Positions 1 to 7,746 of a DNA stretch of 64,000 bases are shown here, one piece after another; positions within the stretch are counted from its first letter, which is position 1, and each line of letters opens with the position of its first letter. The stretch comes from Flavobacterium psychrotrophum (GTDB lineage Bacteria; Bacteroidota; Bacteroidia; Flavobacteriales; Flavobacteriaceae): assembly GCF_003403075.1 (NCBI RefSeq), contig NZ_CP031557.1, positions 2,356,001-2,420,000 of the forward strand, in the 5' to 3' direction. The translations under genes and the position numbers were made by a program. Below the pieces are notes generated by a model. The model made no database searches, had not been told where the DNA came from, and worked only from the letters and a program-made list of their open reading frames with translations.

Positions 1-940
1 AGGCAAACAGCGCATCTATAGTTTTATCTGGCGATACGCCCGGCGGAAGATGGATGAGTATCTCTACATCGGCTGCCGTATTATCTTCAATTTTCTTAAC
101 TTTTATCTTACCCTTTTCGTTGGCTTTAAGAATGCTGTCTATTAAACTACCGGTATTAGTACTAAACGGTATCTGTGTAATAACCAGCGTACTTTTGTCT
201 AACTGAGATATCTTAGCACGCACACGCACACGGCCACCGCGCATACCGTCGTTATAATTAGATACATCTGCAATACCGGCCGTAGGAAAATCAGGATATA
301 TGGTAAACGGCTTATTTTTTAAGATTTTTATTGAAGCATCTATAAGCTCGTTAAAGTTATGCGGAAGCACCTTGGTACTTAAGCCCACAGCAATACCTTC
401 TGCCCCCTGTGCTAACAGCAACGGGAATTTTACCGGAAGGTTAACCGGTTCGTTACGCCTGCCATCATAACTTGACTGCCATGGCGTAATTTTAGGGTTA
501 TATAATACCTCCAGGGCAAACTTACTAAGGCGCGCCTCTATATAACGCGATGCCGCAGCACCATCGCCGGTAAGTATGTTACCCCAGTTACCCTGTGTGT
601 CTATAAGTAAATCTTTTTGGCCTATCTGTACCATGGCATCGCCTATACTCGCGTCGCCGTGTGGGTGGTACTGCATGGTATGCCCTACCACGTTAGCCAC
701 CTTGTTATAACGGCCGTCATCAAGCTCTTTAAGCGAGTGCATAATACGGCGCTGCACGGGCTTAAATCCGTCTTCAATAGCGGGTACAGCACGTTCCAGG
801 ATTACATAAGAAGCGTAATCCAGAAACCAGTCCTTATACATGCCGGTTACCTTAGTAATGGTATCCTGGTTATCAGGGTCTTCTTTTCTGTCGTAAAAAT
901 GTCCGCCGTCTAAAGGCTCTAAATTTTCTTCTTCACTCAT
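1..940 (-). CDS. parC: DNA topoisomerase IV / gyrase-type subunit A, N-terminal part (cut by window edge)
   Basis: Type IIA topoisomerase subunit A, the DNA breakage-reunion subunit that passes one duplex through another together with a ParE/GyrB-type ATPase. The ATG is at 940 and about 313 residues are present before the left edge; the full family protein is usually 800-900 residues. Visible hallmarks are KDWFLDYASYVI near the N-terminus, GHTMQYHPHGD, and AAASRYIEARL, whose tyrosine (residue 133) is the expected catalytic residue. The short acidic N-terminus (MSEEENLEPLD) is typical of flavobacterial ParC-like proteins. Only the ParC-versus-GyrA name is uncertain, because the C-terminal domain that separates them is outside the window. 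The lipoprotein gene upstream ends 15 bp before this start, so the two may be co-transcribed. Confidence 0.9.
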   Translation of the reverse strand, partial: MSEEENLEPLDGGHFYDRKEDPDNQDTITKVTGMYKDWFLDYASYVILERAVPAIEDGFKPVQRRIMHSLKELDDGRYNKVANVVGHTMQYHPHGDASIGDAMVQIGQKDLLIDTQGNWGNILTGDGAAASRYIEARLSKFALEVLYNPKITPWQSSYDGRRNEPVNLPVKFPLLLAQGAEGIAVGLSTKVLPHNFNELIDASIKILKNKPFTIYPDFPTAGIADVSNYNDGMRGGRVRVRAKISQLDKSTLVITQIPFSTNTGSLIDSILKANEKGKIKVKKIEDNTAADVEILIHLPPGVSPDKTIDALFA

Positions 941-955
941 TTATAAAAAATGATT

Positions 956-1450
956 TTAAAACTCCGAATAATGGGTTATTCCTGCCGATTTAAACAGGCG
1001 TTCTAAACTATCTGCCTTAGCCTTGCAAAAGCCGTATGGCAATGCAACATTAGCCGACAAACGGTAATCTATACAACTCAGGCAAATCTCCATATAAGCA
1101 AATACCTTAGCTTTATTATTATAAAACACAAGCCGGTGAGCCGGGTAATAACAATCTGCTTTTAAATGCTCTTTACAACTATCTGTATAAAGAATATCAA
1201 ATAACTCAGTTACCTGTTCTTTATTCAACTGTATCTTTTCAATTATTTTTTCATCCGCAATAGCAAGCCTGCCATTTGCAATCTTATAATTATCCGGATT
1301 CTCTGTATCTTCCTGTGTAAAGGCATAAGATATGACTTCTACTTTTGAGGCACTATTAAAAGGATATGTTTCCTGCAAAAGCTTCCCTTCTGAGGCTTTC
1401 TTACAACCAACAGATAAAAAAACAAGTAAAATCAGGATAAAACATCTCAT
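956..1450 (-). CDS. small lipoprotein of unknown function
   Basis: A 164-residue protein starting MRCFILILLVFLSVGCKK: a charged N-terminus, a hydrophobic stretch, and a lipobox with the lipidated cysteine near residue 16. It is therefore predicted to be exported and lipid-anchored. I chose the ATG at 1450 because the in-frame codon four residues earlier (1462) is TTG. The mature part has several cysteines (CKEHLKADCYY and EICLSC), which could form disulfides or bind a metal, but I recognise no family. It ends 15 bp upstream of the parC-like start on the same strand. The function is unknown; confidence is in the gene and its export, not in any role. Confidence 0.75.
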   Translation of the reverse strand: MRCFILILLVFLSVGCKKASEGKLLQETYPFNSASKVEVISYAFTQEDTENPDNYKIANGRLAIADEKIIEKIQLNKEQVTELFDILYTDSCKEHLKADCYYPAHRLVFYNNKAKVFAYMEICLSCIDYRLSANVALPYGFCKAKADSLERLFKSAGITHYSEF

Positions 1451-1556
1451 TCTGTTATGCAAATACAGCTTTCTACAAATCTATTAAAAAAACTTTGAAA
1501 TCCATAATATTGTAACGTGTGCCCTTCTATAAATACTGAATAAAAAACATAAAAAA

Positions 1557-1578
1557 ATCCCGAACTTTCGTCCGGGAT
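1557..1578 (-). terminator. probable intrinsic terminator after the vWA lipoprotein gene
   Basis: Inverted repeat ATCCCG (1557-1562) / CGGGAT (1573-1578) with a 10 nt loop. On the minus strand it is followed by a T-run (the A-run at 1551-1557). It lies just past the stop of the upstream vWA gene. The stem is only 6 bp, so it is moderate. Confidence 0.6.
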
Positions 1579-1601
1579 CGTACAGGAAAATAAAACAACA
1601 T

Positions 1602-2765
1602 TTATTCTGCATATTTATTAATAAGGCGTACCATAAGGTTGTTTAAAAATTCTACCTCATATTCGCCTACCGATGGCTCCAGATGCTGGTTGCCCACGCC
1701 GCTGTCATTAGTTATAAACACATAAGAACCGTTTGTAACAATAGAAAAGAAACGCATTAAAAACTCGGTTTCCTTATTAATGCCACTGGCTGTAACAGGA
1801 ATAACCTTGATGCCTTTTTCAGCAGCCTTAAGTATTGACTTATGTATATCACTAATTACCTGTGGATCATAATGAGGTGGCGCATCGAGCATTAAAAAAA
1901 GAATCCTTGTTTTAGCATTCGACGACCATTGCAGCTCATTAACGCCTTTATCCAGCGCGGTATGTACTGCTTCAGGAAAGTCGCCTCCACCATCAGCACT
2001 CTGTTCTTTTATAAAATTAAGCGTGGTAGAAACATTATCTGTAAAGTTAGAAACACGCGTTACATAATTATCGCCTTCATCTCTGTAAAATAAAGACGAT
2101 GTAGCAACAGATGCCTGTGGGTTATCGGTTTTAACCCTGCTTATAACATCATACAACTCAGTTTTTAAATATTCTAACTCATCGCCCATAGAACCTGTGG
2201 CATCTACTACAAAGGCAACTTCTACCCTGTTATCTACACCCGAAAGCTGAGTCAGGGTTACCTCATTAACACCTTCAGAAAAATATTTTACATCGTTTAC
2301 AACAACACCGCCGTTATTAATATTCAGGGTAATTCCTTCAATCGCATTAGCCTGATTAATACTAAAGAGGTTTTGCCAAAGTTCAGCTTTACCTTTATTA
2401 TCAGTACGCACAGCATATACTACATCTTGCCCCTTTTGCAACACTACCGGTACATTTATTGCCGGGACTCCACCGGGACCAGTAACATGCACAGATATTC
2501 TTGAAGTTGTGTAGAACGACCAGTATGTTTCCATACTACCATATTCCTGCCCTTGTTTAAGGTTTTTCCAGAAATCCCAATTATCAAGGTCATTCCATTC
2601 GCCGGCAGTTATAACACCCGGCTCATTTTGACCGGGCTCCTGTCCGTTACCCGGAAGCGCTCCTTCGCTTGATGGCCCTCCGTCGCCGGAAAATCCATCA
2701 CCATCGCCACTACACCCTACAAGGCTAAACATCATTACAATAAACAGGATAGAAATCTTTTTCAT
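1602..2765 (-). CDS. von Willebrand factor A domain lipoprotein
   Basis: A 387-residue protein starting MKKISILFIVMMFSLVGCSGDGDG: a lipoprotein signal with the lipidated Cys near residue 18, then a Gly/Asp/Pro-rich tether (GDGGPSSEGALPGNGQEPG). A middle region of about residues 80-175 looks like an immunoglobulin-like or carboxypeptidase-regulatory fold (VTGPGGVPAINVPVVLQKG). The vWA domain follows from about residue 185 and opens with VEVAFVVDATGSMGDE, whose DATGS fits the DxSxS-type metal-ion-dependent adhesion site. vWA domains mediate metal-dependent protein binding, so a surface binding or assembly role is inferred. The reading frame extends 29 codons further upstream from a GTG, but that extension is not signal-like, so the ATG at 2765 is used. 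Confidence 0.8.
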   Translation of the reverse strand: MKKISILFIVMMFSLVGCSGDGDGFSGDGGPSSEGALPGNGQEPGQNEPGVITAGEWNDLDNWDFWKNLKQGQEYGSMETYWSFYTTSRISVHVTGPGGVPAINVPVVLQKGQDVVYAVRTDNKGKAELWQNLFSINQANAIEGITLNINNGGVVVNDVKYFSEGVNEVTLTQLSGVDNRVEVAFVVDATGSMGDELEYLKTELYDVISRVKTDNPQASVATSSLFYRDEGDNYVTRVSNFTDNVSTTLNFIKEQSADGGGDFPEAVHTALDKGVNELQWSSNAKTRILFLMLDAPPHYDPQVISDIHKSILKAAEKGIKVIPVTASGINKETEFLMRFFSIVTNGSYVFITNDSGVGNQHLEPSVGEYEVEFLNNLMVRLINKYAE

Positions 2766-2991
2766 AGATTTTAATTGTTTGGTTTCTATAAAGATACAAA
2801 ACCGGCAAAAGGTTGCGTTGGAGTGCTGAAAAACCCTTTTAACAAAAACCACGGGTTTAAAATCATCTTCAATAATTTCATCGCCAAAGCATAGCCTCGT
2901 TGTATTTTATTGGATCTTAAAATTGCAGTTTTTCAACAAAAAAACTACTTCTATAAGTATATTAAAAAAGGTGTTGAATACGAAAATACGG

Positions 2992-4062
2992 TTACTCTAA
3001 CTTTGGAAATAATTGGGAAATTTTTATTGCTAACAGCGCTATTATAGCATAGGGAACCAAAAGAATGTACAAACTTATGTTATTAGTTAAATAAGAAGTA
3101 CCATAATACAATCCCGGCAACAGGTAACTTATGATTATTACTAAGGCAAAAAACCGTATTGAAACAGCCAGCAATTGCCTTTTATTTATATCCTGATGCG
3201 ATAGTCTTAGCAATCTCAATAACCAGTCAGGATTAAGCAGTATAGCAGCAATAACTGTTATCTCTACAAGGTGCTTAAGGTATTCTTTCGGGTTATCAAG
3301 CAGGATATAAAAGTATGAATTGACATGATTGATGATAACATAGAAGCCTAAGATTTTCATCAATAACTTTATAACGCTGTATAATGTTGTATGTGAAAAA
3401 TTAATTTTTACAGGATATTTATTTACCATATAATATAAGCTACCAAGTATAAAAAATTCAGCAACGCTAAGTATGATATACGTATTAAACTTATCCGGTA
3501 CCGCTACATAATAATTTGAAGGGTATACAAAATAAGCGATAAACGATATGGCGTTTGACACTACCGAAGATAAAAGCAAAGCTTTTACAAAGGCATTTGC
3601 AAAAACATCCATACTTAAGTCATGCGATTGTTGTGCAGCGTCATGATGCAGTATACCTAAAACGCGGCTGTAAAACCATGGTGCGGTAACGAATAGCAGG
3701 TATAGTATAATGCAAATTATAGAAAAAAATACTATCGTGTAATCCTGCCTAAAACCTGAATTTAAAAAAATCACATTAAAAGGCAACGGCAACAGCAACA
3801 ACCCTGGCAATGGCAAAATCATTAAGTGAATCAGTGGAATGGAAAATCTTATAGTTTTAATTTGTAATGGTTTTAGTAAAAGTAGCACTGTTAGCAACAC
3901 TAATGCAATAGCTGCAAAAAGAACGACGTGTTTCATCTCAGTTCCTGCACTAAAACCTTGTATAATAGATAAATATATATCCATCGCGCGTAAAAATTCG
4001 CGTAAGCAAAGTATTGAGATGCCAGTATGGAGTATGAGTTTGTTTGTAATGTTTTTTTCCAT
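2992..4062 (-). CDS. polytopic membrane protein of unknown function
   Basis: A 356-residue protein with about eight to ten hydrophobic segments, for example HVVLFAAIALVLLTVLLLL, LILPLPGLLLLPLPF, TIVFFSIICIILYLLFV and LLLVPYAIIALLAI, with short basic loops between them. It is an inner-membrane protein. I recognise no catalytic motif or named family. It stands alone on the minus strand, downstream of sucC but beyond sucC's terminator, so it probably has its own promoter. The function is unknown. Confidence 0.65.
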   Translation of the reverse strand: MEKNITNKLILHTGISILCLREFLRAMDIYLSIIQGFSAGTEMKHVVLFAAIALVLLTVLLLLKPLQIKTIRFSIPLIHLMILPLPGLLLLPLPFNVIFLNSGFRQDYTIVFFSIICIILYLLFVTAPWFYSRVLGILHHDAAQQSHDLSMDVFANAFVKALLLSSVVSNAISFIAYFVYPSNYYVAVPDKFNTYIILSVAEFFILGSLYYMVNKYPVKINFSHTTLYSVIKLLMKILGFYVIINHVNSYFYILLDNPKEYLKHLVEITVIAAILLNPDWLLRLLRLSHQDINKRQLLAVSIRFFALVIIISYLLPGLYYGTSYLTNNISLYILLVPYAIIALLAIKISQLFPKLE

Positions 4063-4120
4063 AGAAGATTAAGGTTGAAAGGCATACCCATCAAATGTAA
4101 GGAAACTCAGTAAAATAAAA

Positions 4121-4148
4121 AAATCCCAAACATTTCTGTTTGGGATTT
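4121..4148 (-). terminator. intrinsic terminator of sucC
   Basis: Perfect 12 bp inverted repeat, AAATCCCAAACA (4121-4132) and TGTTTGGGATTT (4137-4148), loop TTTC. Read on the minus strand it is followed by a T-rich run (complement of 4111-4120). It lies 48 bp past the sucC stop. Confidence 0.85.
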
Positions 4149-4195
4149 GATATTTAGATTGCAACCCCTCGCGGAATGCGCAATTTATATATTTA

Positions 4196-5389
4196 TTAAG
4201 CAAGGGCAGCCTTAACCTGGTCTGCTGCTTCCTGAAACTGCACTGCAGAAAGGATAGGCATACCAGAGTTATCGATAAGCTCTTTTGCAATATCAGCGTT
4301 AGTACCCTGAAGACGTACAATGATAGGCACTTTAATAGCGTCGCCCATGTTTTGGTACGCATCTACAACACCTTGTGCTACACGGTCGCAACGAACGATA
4401 CCACCAAAGATGTTGATAAGGATAGCTTTAACGTTAGGATCTTTAAGGATGATACGGAAAGCCGTTTCTACCCTCTTAGCATCTGCAGTACCACCCACAT
4501 CAAGGAAGTTAGCCGGCTCAAAGCCTGCATATTTAATAAGGTCCATAGTTGCCATAGCAAGTCCTGCACCGTTTACCATACAGCCTACAGTACCATCAAG
4601 GTCTACATAGTTAAGGCCAACTTCTTTAGCTTCAACTTCTATAGGGTTCTCCTCAAGTACGTCGCGCATTTCTGCATATTTCTTCTGGCGGTAAAGTGCG
4701 TTGTCGTCAAGTACAACTTTAGCATCTACAGCAAGTATTTTATTGTCTGATGTTTTAAGAACCGGGTTGATCTCAAACATAGAAGCATCACTTGTAATAT
4801 AAGCTTTGTAAAGAGAACCTATAAAGGCAACCATTTCTTTGTGTGCGTTACCGCTAAGGCCAAGGTTAAAAGCAATTCTTCTTGCCTGGAAGCCCTGAAG
4901 GCCTACAGCCGGGTCTACCTCTTCTGTAAAAATACGATCCGGAGTGTGCTCTGCAACTTCTTCGATATCCATACCACCTTCGGTAGAATACATGATCATG
5001 TTACGGCCGGCACCCCTGTTTAGAAGTACAGATACATAAAATTCTGAAGTTTCACTTTCTCCCGGGTAGTAAACATCCTCAGCAATAAGTACTTTATGTA
5101 CCCTTTTACCTGCAGGAGGTGTTTGTGGAGTTACAAGGTCCATACCAATAATTTGTCCGGCAATTTCCTCTACCTGTTGCAGGTTTTTAGCAAGCTTTAC
5201 GCCACCACCTTTACCGCGGCCTCCGGCATGTACCTGTGCTTTAACAACATACCAACTTGTACCTGTTTCAGCAGTAAGCTCTTTAGCCGCAGCAACAGCT
5301 TCAGCGGGGCTGTTTGCTACAATACCGCGCTGCACGCGTACACCGTGGCTGGCAAGTATTTCTTTTCCCTGATATTCGTGTAAATTCAT
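4196..5389 (-). CDS. sucC: succinate--CoA ligase (ADP-forming) subunit beta
   Basis: A 397-residue protein of full family length (E. coli SucC is 388). It forms the succinate-binding and ATP-grasp half of succinyl-CoA synthetase, the substrate-level phosphorylation step of the TCA cycle, together with SucD, which is not in this window. It starts MNLHEYQGKEILASHGV, the classic N-terminus. The ATP-grasp fold shows the glycine-rich GRGKGGGVKLAKN loop near residue 58, ENPIEVEAKEVGLNYVDLDG, and NGAGLAMATMD followed by FLDVGG, as in all SucC proteins. A strong terminator follows. The gene is transcribed alone here; sucD must lie elsewhere. Confidence 0.97.
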   Translation of the reverse strand: MNLHEYQGKEILASHGVRVQRGIVANSPAEAVAAAKELTAETGTSWYVVKAQVHAGGRGKGGGVKLAKNLQQVEEIAGQIIGMDLVTPQTPPAGKRVHKVLIAEDVYYPGESETSEFYVSVLLNRGAGRNMIMYSTEGGMDIEEVAEHTPDRIFTEEVDPAVGLQGFQARRIAFNLGLSGNAHKEMVAFIGSLYKAYITSDASMFEINPVLKTSDNKILAVDAKVVLDDNALYRQKKYAEMRDVLEENPIEVEAKEVGLNYVDLDGTVGCMVNGAGLAMATMDLIKYAGFEPANFLDVGGTADAKRVETAFRIILKDPNVKAILINIFGGIVRCDRVAQGVVDAYQNMGDAIKVPIIVRLQGTNADIAKELIDNSGMPILSAVQFQEAADQVKAALA

Positions 5390-5799
5390 ATTAAATGCGT
5401 TTATCTTATTTAAAGTGCAACAAAAATAGTAAATAACATCAAACCGCCGAAAGTAATTTTAAACTTTTTCCTGCTAAAAACTATAGTTTACAAACAGCAA
5501 TTTTTTTTGGGCCGGTACGCAACCTTTTTTAAACTTTTCCGTCTAAAATATATAACCCACTGTAATAAGAATGTTTTTTAGCCTTTACCAATTGCCATAA
5601 TTATGACCACAAATTTGTATGCACATCATAATATTTACACCAATTTATAATACCTATATTCAATAGGTTATATACTTTAAAATAATAATTAGATATATAT
5701 TAACGTTTTAACATAATGTTTTACCAATTTTATTTGTACATTGATAACAATAAAATCTGACTGGTAAACATAATCAAACTAATTCAATACAAGCATTTT
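5390..5799. other. AT-rich intergenic region upstream of sucC
   Basis: About 410 bp with no convincing gene on either strand. It must hold the sucC promoter (minus) and that of the small lipoprotein (plus). A minus-strand box matching TAnnTTTG lies at 5421-5428 (CAAAAATA on the plus strand), about 32 bp before the sucC ATG; I find no good -33 partner at the usual spacing. The rest is A/T-rich (5630-5760) without clear hairpins. Confidence 0.45.
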
Positions 5800-5913
5800 A
5801 TGAAAAACTTTACCAAATTATGTTGTGCCATTATTGCGGTTCTCATTGTAGGCTGCGGTAGTGATGATGACGAAAGCCCGTATTTAAGCAAAAAAAGTAA
5901 CGTTTCTGCTTAA
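5800..5913 (+). CDS. very small lipoprotein (37 aa)
   Basis: A 37-codon gene encoding MKNFTKLCCAIIAVLIVGCG, then SDDDESPYLSKKSNVSA. It has a basic start, a hydrophobic core and a lipobox (LIVGC) with the lipidated cysteine at residue 19, leaving a mature peptide of only about 19 residues with an acidic SDDDE stretch. An acidic stretch right after the lipidated Cys resembles the lipoprotein export signal described for surface lipoproteins of Bacteroidota, so display on the outside of the outer membrane is possible (inference). A strong terminator 40 bp after the stop supports a real, monocistronic transcript. Function unknown; entericidin-like size. Confidence 0.7.
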   Translation: MKNFTKLCCAIIAVLIVGCGSDDDESPYLSKKSNVSA

Positions 5914-5953
5914 ACACCTGCTCCTTACTTTAAAACCCAACTTCAAAGTATAT

Positions 5954-5980
5954 AAGCCCTGTATTTACAGGGCTTTTTTT
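5954..5980 (+). terminator. intrinsic terminator of the small lipoprotein gene
   Basis: Perfect 10 bp stem AAGCCCTGTA (5954-5963) / TACAGGGCTT (5966-5975) with a 2 nt loop, followed by a T-run to 5980. Confidence 0.9.
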
Positions 5981-6068
5981 GTTATTGCATATGCCTGTAA
6001 TCAAATGTATTATCATTGTAAATGGTTAAAAGGAAATTAAAATTCACTCTTTTAACACTCCTTTTCTC

Positions 6069-6076
6069 TACTTTTG
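6069..6076 (+). promoter_or_regulatory. Bacteroidota -7 promoter box for the outer-membrane barrel genes
   Basis: TACTTTTG at 6069-6076 matches the Bacteroidota -7 consensus TAnnTTTG. It lies 22 bp before the ATG at 6099. I see no clear TTTG at the usual -33 distance. Confidence 0.5.
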
Positions 6077-6098
6077 ACCTGTAAACCAATAAATACGT

Positions 6099-6620
6099 AT
6101 GAATAAATTTTTACTTACAGTGGCCGCACTTATTTGCGGTATTACTATGCAGGCGCAGTTTGGCGTAAAGGGAGGATTAAATTTTTCAAACTTCCGAGGA
6201 GATGCGTCTGATGATTTTAATGTAGTTACCAACTGGCACCTTGGTGTAGTTTATGAAAGTGAAATTACAAACTTTTTGAGTGTACAACCCGAACTACTAT
6301 ATAGCGTGATGGGTGCCGAAATTAATGACAATAAAGTAAAGCTGGGCTATTTTAGTGTACCGGTTATGCTTAAGATATACCCTACCGAAGGATTTAATAT
6401 TCAGCTGGGGCCACAATTTGGGATGCTGATTAATGAAAGTGATAACTTTAAGAGCTTTGAAAGTAATACATTCGACTTTGGGCTTGCCGCCGGGCTTGAG
6501 TTCTTTCTGACAAACAACCTGTTTATACAGGCAAGATACTATAGCGGAAGCAAAAAGGTATCTGATAACGTAGATATTAAAAATACAGCCGTAACGGCCT
6601 CTATAGGATTAATGTTCTAA
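6099..6620 (+). CDS. small outer-membrane beta-barrel protein (PorT / OMP_b-brl family)
   Basis: A 173-residue protein with a cleavable signal peptide (MNKFLLTVAALICGITMQAQ) followed by FGVKGGLNFSNFRGD, the typical opening of the Bacteroidota outer-membrane barrel family with alternating polar and hydrophobic strands. It ends with an aromatic C-terminus (ASIGLMF), as expected for a BAM-inserted barrel, and probably has eight strands. The gene 24 bp downstream encodes a homologue of the same layout, so this is a tandem duplication in one operon. The exact role (porin, structural protein, ligand binding) cannot be read from the sequence. Confidence 0.85.
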   Translation: MNKFLLTVAALICGITMQAQFGVKGGLNFSNFRGDASDDFNVVTNWHLGVVYESEITNFLSVQPELLYSVMGAEINDNKVKLGYFSVPVMLKIYPTEGFNIQLGPQFGMLINESDNFKSFESNTFDFGLAAGLEFFLTNNLFIQARYYSGSKKVSDNVDIKNTAVTASIGLMF

Positions 6621-6644
6621 TTATTTAACCAACACTTAAAAAAA

Positions 6645-7181
6645 ATGAAAAAGATCTTTTTAGCAGCAGCAATGCTTTTGGGCGTCATGACAACACAGGC
6701 GCAGGGTATTGATTTTGGTATCAAAGCAGGTGCCAACTTCGCAAATTTTAACGGTAACGACGTAGATACCGAAGGCATAACAAGCTGGCATGCCGGTGCA
6801 GTGCTTGAACTTAACATCGTACCTACATTCTCTGTACAGGCTGAGGCGCTTTACTCTTCAATTGGAGCTAAGGTAAAAGGTGGAGATGATATTAACCTTG
6901 ATTATGTTAGTGTACCGGTACTGGCTAAGTTTTATATACTGCCAGAGAAAGTAAGTATTGTAGCTGGTCCACAATTCTCATTTCTTACTAAGGATACAGA
7001 AGATCTTAAAGCTAAAAGTACTGATATAGGGCTTGCCGGTGGTCTTGAAGCAAAAATTATAGCAGGGCTTTTTGTACAGGCACGTTATGTAATTGGCCTT
7101 ACTAAAGTAGCCGATGGTGCTTATGCCAGCGATGCTAAGAACGGAGTGTTCCAACTGTCTGTTGGGTACAACATATTCTAA
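6645..7181 (+). CDS. small outer-membrane beta-barrel protein, paralogue of the preceding gene
   Basis: A 178-residue protein with signal peptide MKKIFLAAAMLLGVMTTQAQ and the same barrel layout as its upstream neighbour: IDFGIKAGANFANFNGNDVD, then TSWHAGAVLELNIVPTFSVQAEALYSS, where the neighbour has TNWHLGVVYESEITNFLSVQPELLYS. It ends in a hydrophobic/aromatic strand (FQLSVGYNIF). The two proteins are clearly homologous but diverged, so the duplication is not recent. A terminator follows at about 7201, closing a two-gene operon. Function beyond an outer-membrane barrel is unknown. Confidence 0.85.
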   Translation: MKKIFLAAAMLLGVMTTQAQGIDFGIKAGANFANFNGNDVDTEGITSWHAGAVLELNIVPTFSVQAEALYSSIGAKVKGGDDINLDYVSVPVLAKFYILPEKVSIVAGPQFSFLTKDTEDLKAKSTDIGLAGGLEAKIIAGLFVQARYVIGLTKVADGAYASDAKNGVFQLSVGYNIF

Positions 7182-7200
7182 AAAATTAAAAATATTCTAA

Positions 7201-7239
7201 AAACCGGTTGGCTTTAGTTAGTCTAACCGGTTTTTTTAT
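7201..7239 (+). terminator. intrinsic terminator after the tandem barrel genes
   Basis: AAACCGGTT (7201-7209) pairs with AACCGGTTT (7225-7233), followed by a T-run. It lies 20 bp past the stop codon. Confidence 0.85.
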
Positions 7240-7323
7240 TTTGATACTTGTTAAATTTTTCATTATACCACATACATTCAGTAAGGCTAATGCCTATTTT
7301 TACTTTTATAATACAAACACTAA

Positions 7324-7746
7324 ATGAAGATCATTATTATTAACGGCCCTAACCTTAACCTGCTGGGTAAAAGAGAACCGGAAGTATATGGCGGCCGCAG
7401 CTTTGAAGACTATTTTGCCGAATTACAGCAAAAATTTCCGGGTGTAAAACTGTCGTACTATCAAAGCAATATTGAGGGCGAAATTATTACTAAAATACAG
7501 GACACCGGTTTTGACCACGATGGCATCATACTAAATGCCGGTGCTTATACACATACCTCTATCGGCATAGCCGATGCCGTAAAAGCAGTAACCACACCGG
7601 TTATTGAAGTACACATATCAAATACGTTTTCTCGCGAAAGCTTTAGGCACCAGTCTTACCTATCGCCTGTTTGTGCGGGGGTTATTATTGGATTTGGACT
7701 AAAAAGCTATGAGTTAGCTTTACAATCATTTATATACGAAACATGA
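7324..7746 (+). CDS. aroQ: 3-dehydroquinate dehydratase, type II
   Basis: A 140-residue protein of the expected type II size. It converts 3-dehydroquinate to 3-dehydroshikimate in the shikimate pathway and normally forms dodecamers. Signature sequences are INGPNLNLLGKREPEVYG at the N-terminus, with Tyr22 the likely catalytic tyrosine, NAGAYTHTSIGIADA in the middle, and EVHISNTFSRESFRHQS near residue 100, carrying the catalytic histidine and substrate-binding residues. The stop overlaps the next start in ATGA (7743-7746), so translation of the DUF5686 gene is probably coupled to aroQ. Confidence 0.97.
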   Translation: MKIIIINGPNLNLLGKREPEVYGGRSFEDYFAELQQKFPGVKLSYYQSNIEGEIITKIQDTGFDHDGIILNAGAYTHTSIGIADAVKAVTTPVIEVHISNTFSRESFRHQSYLSPVCAGVIIGFGLKSYELALQSFIYET

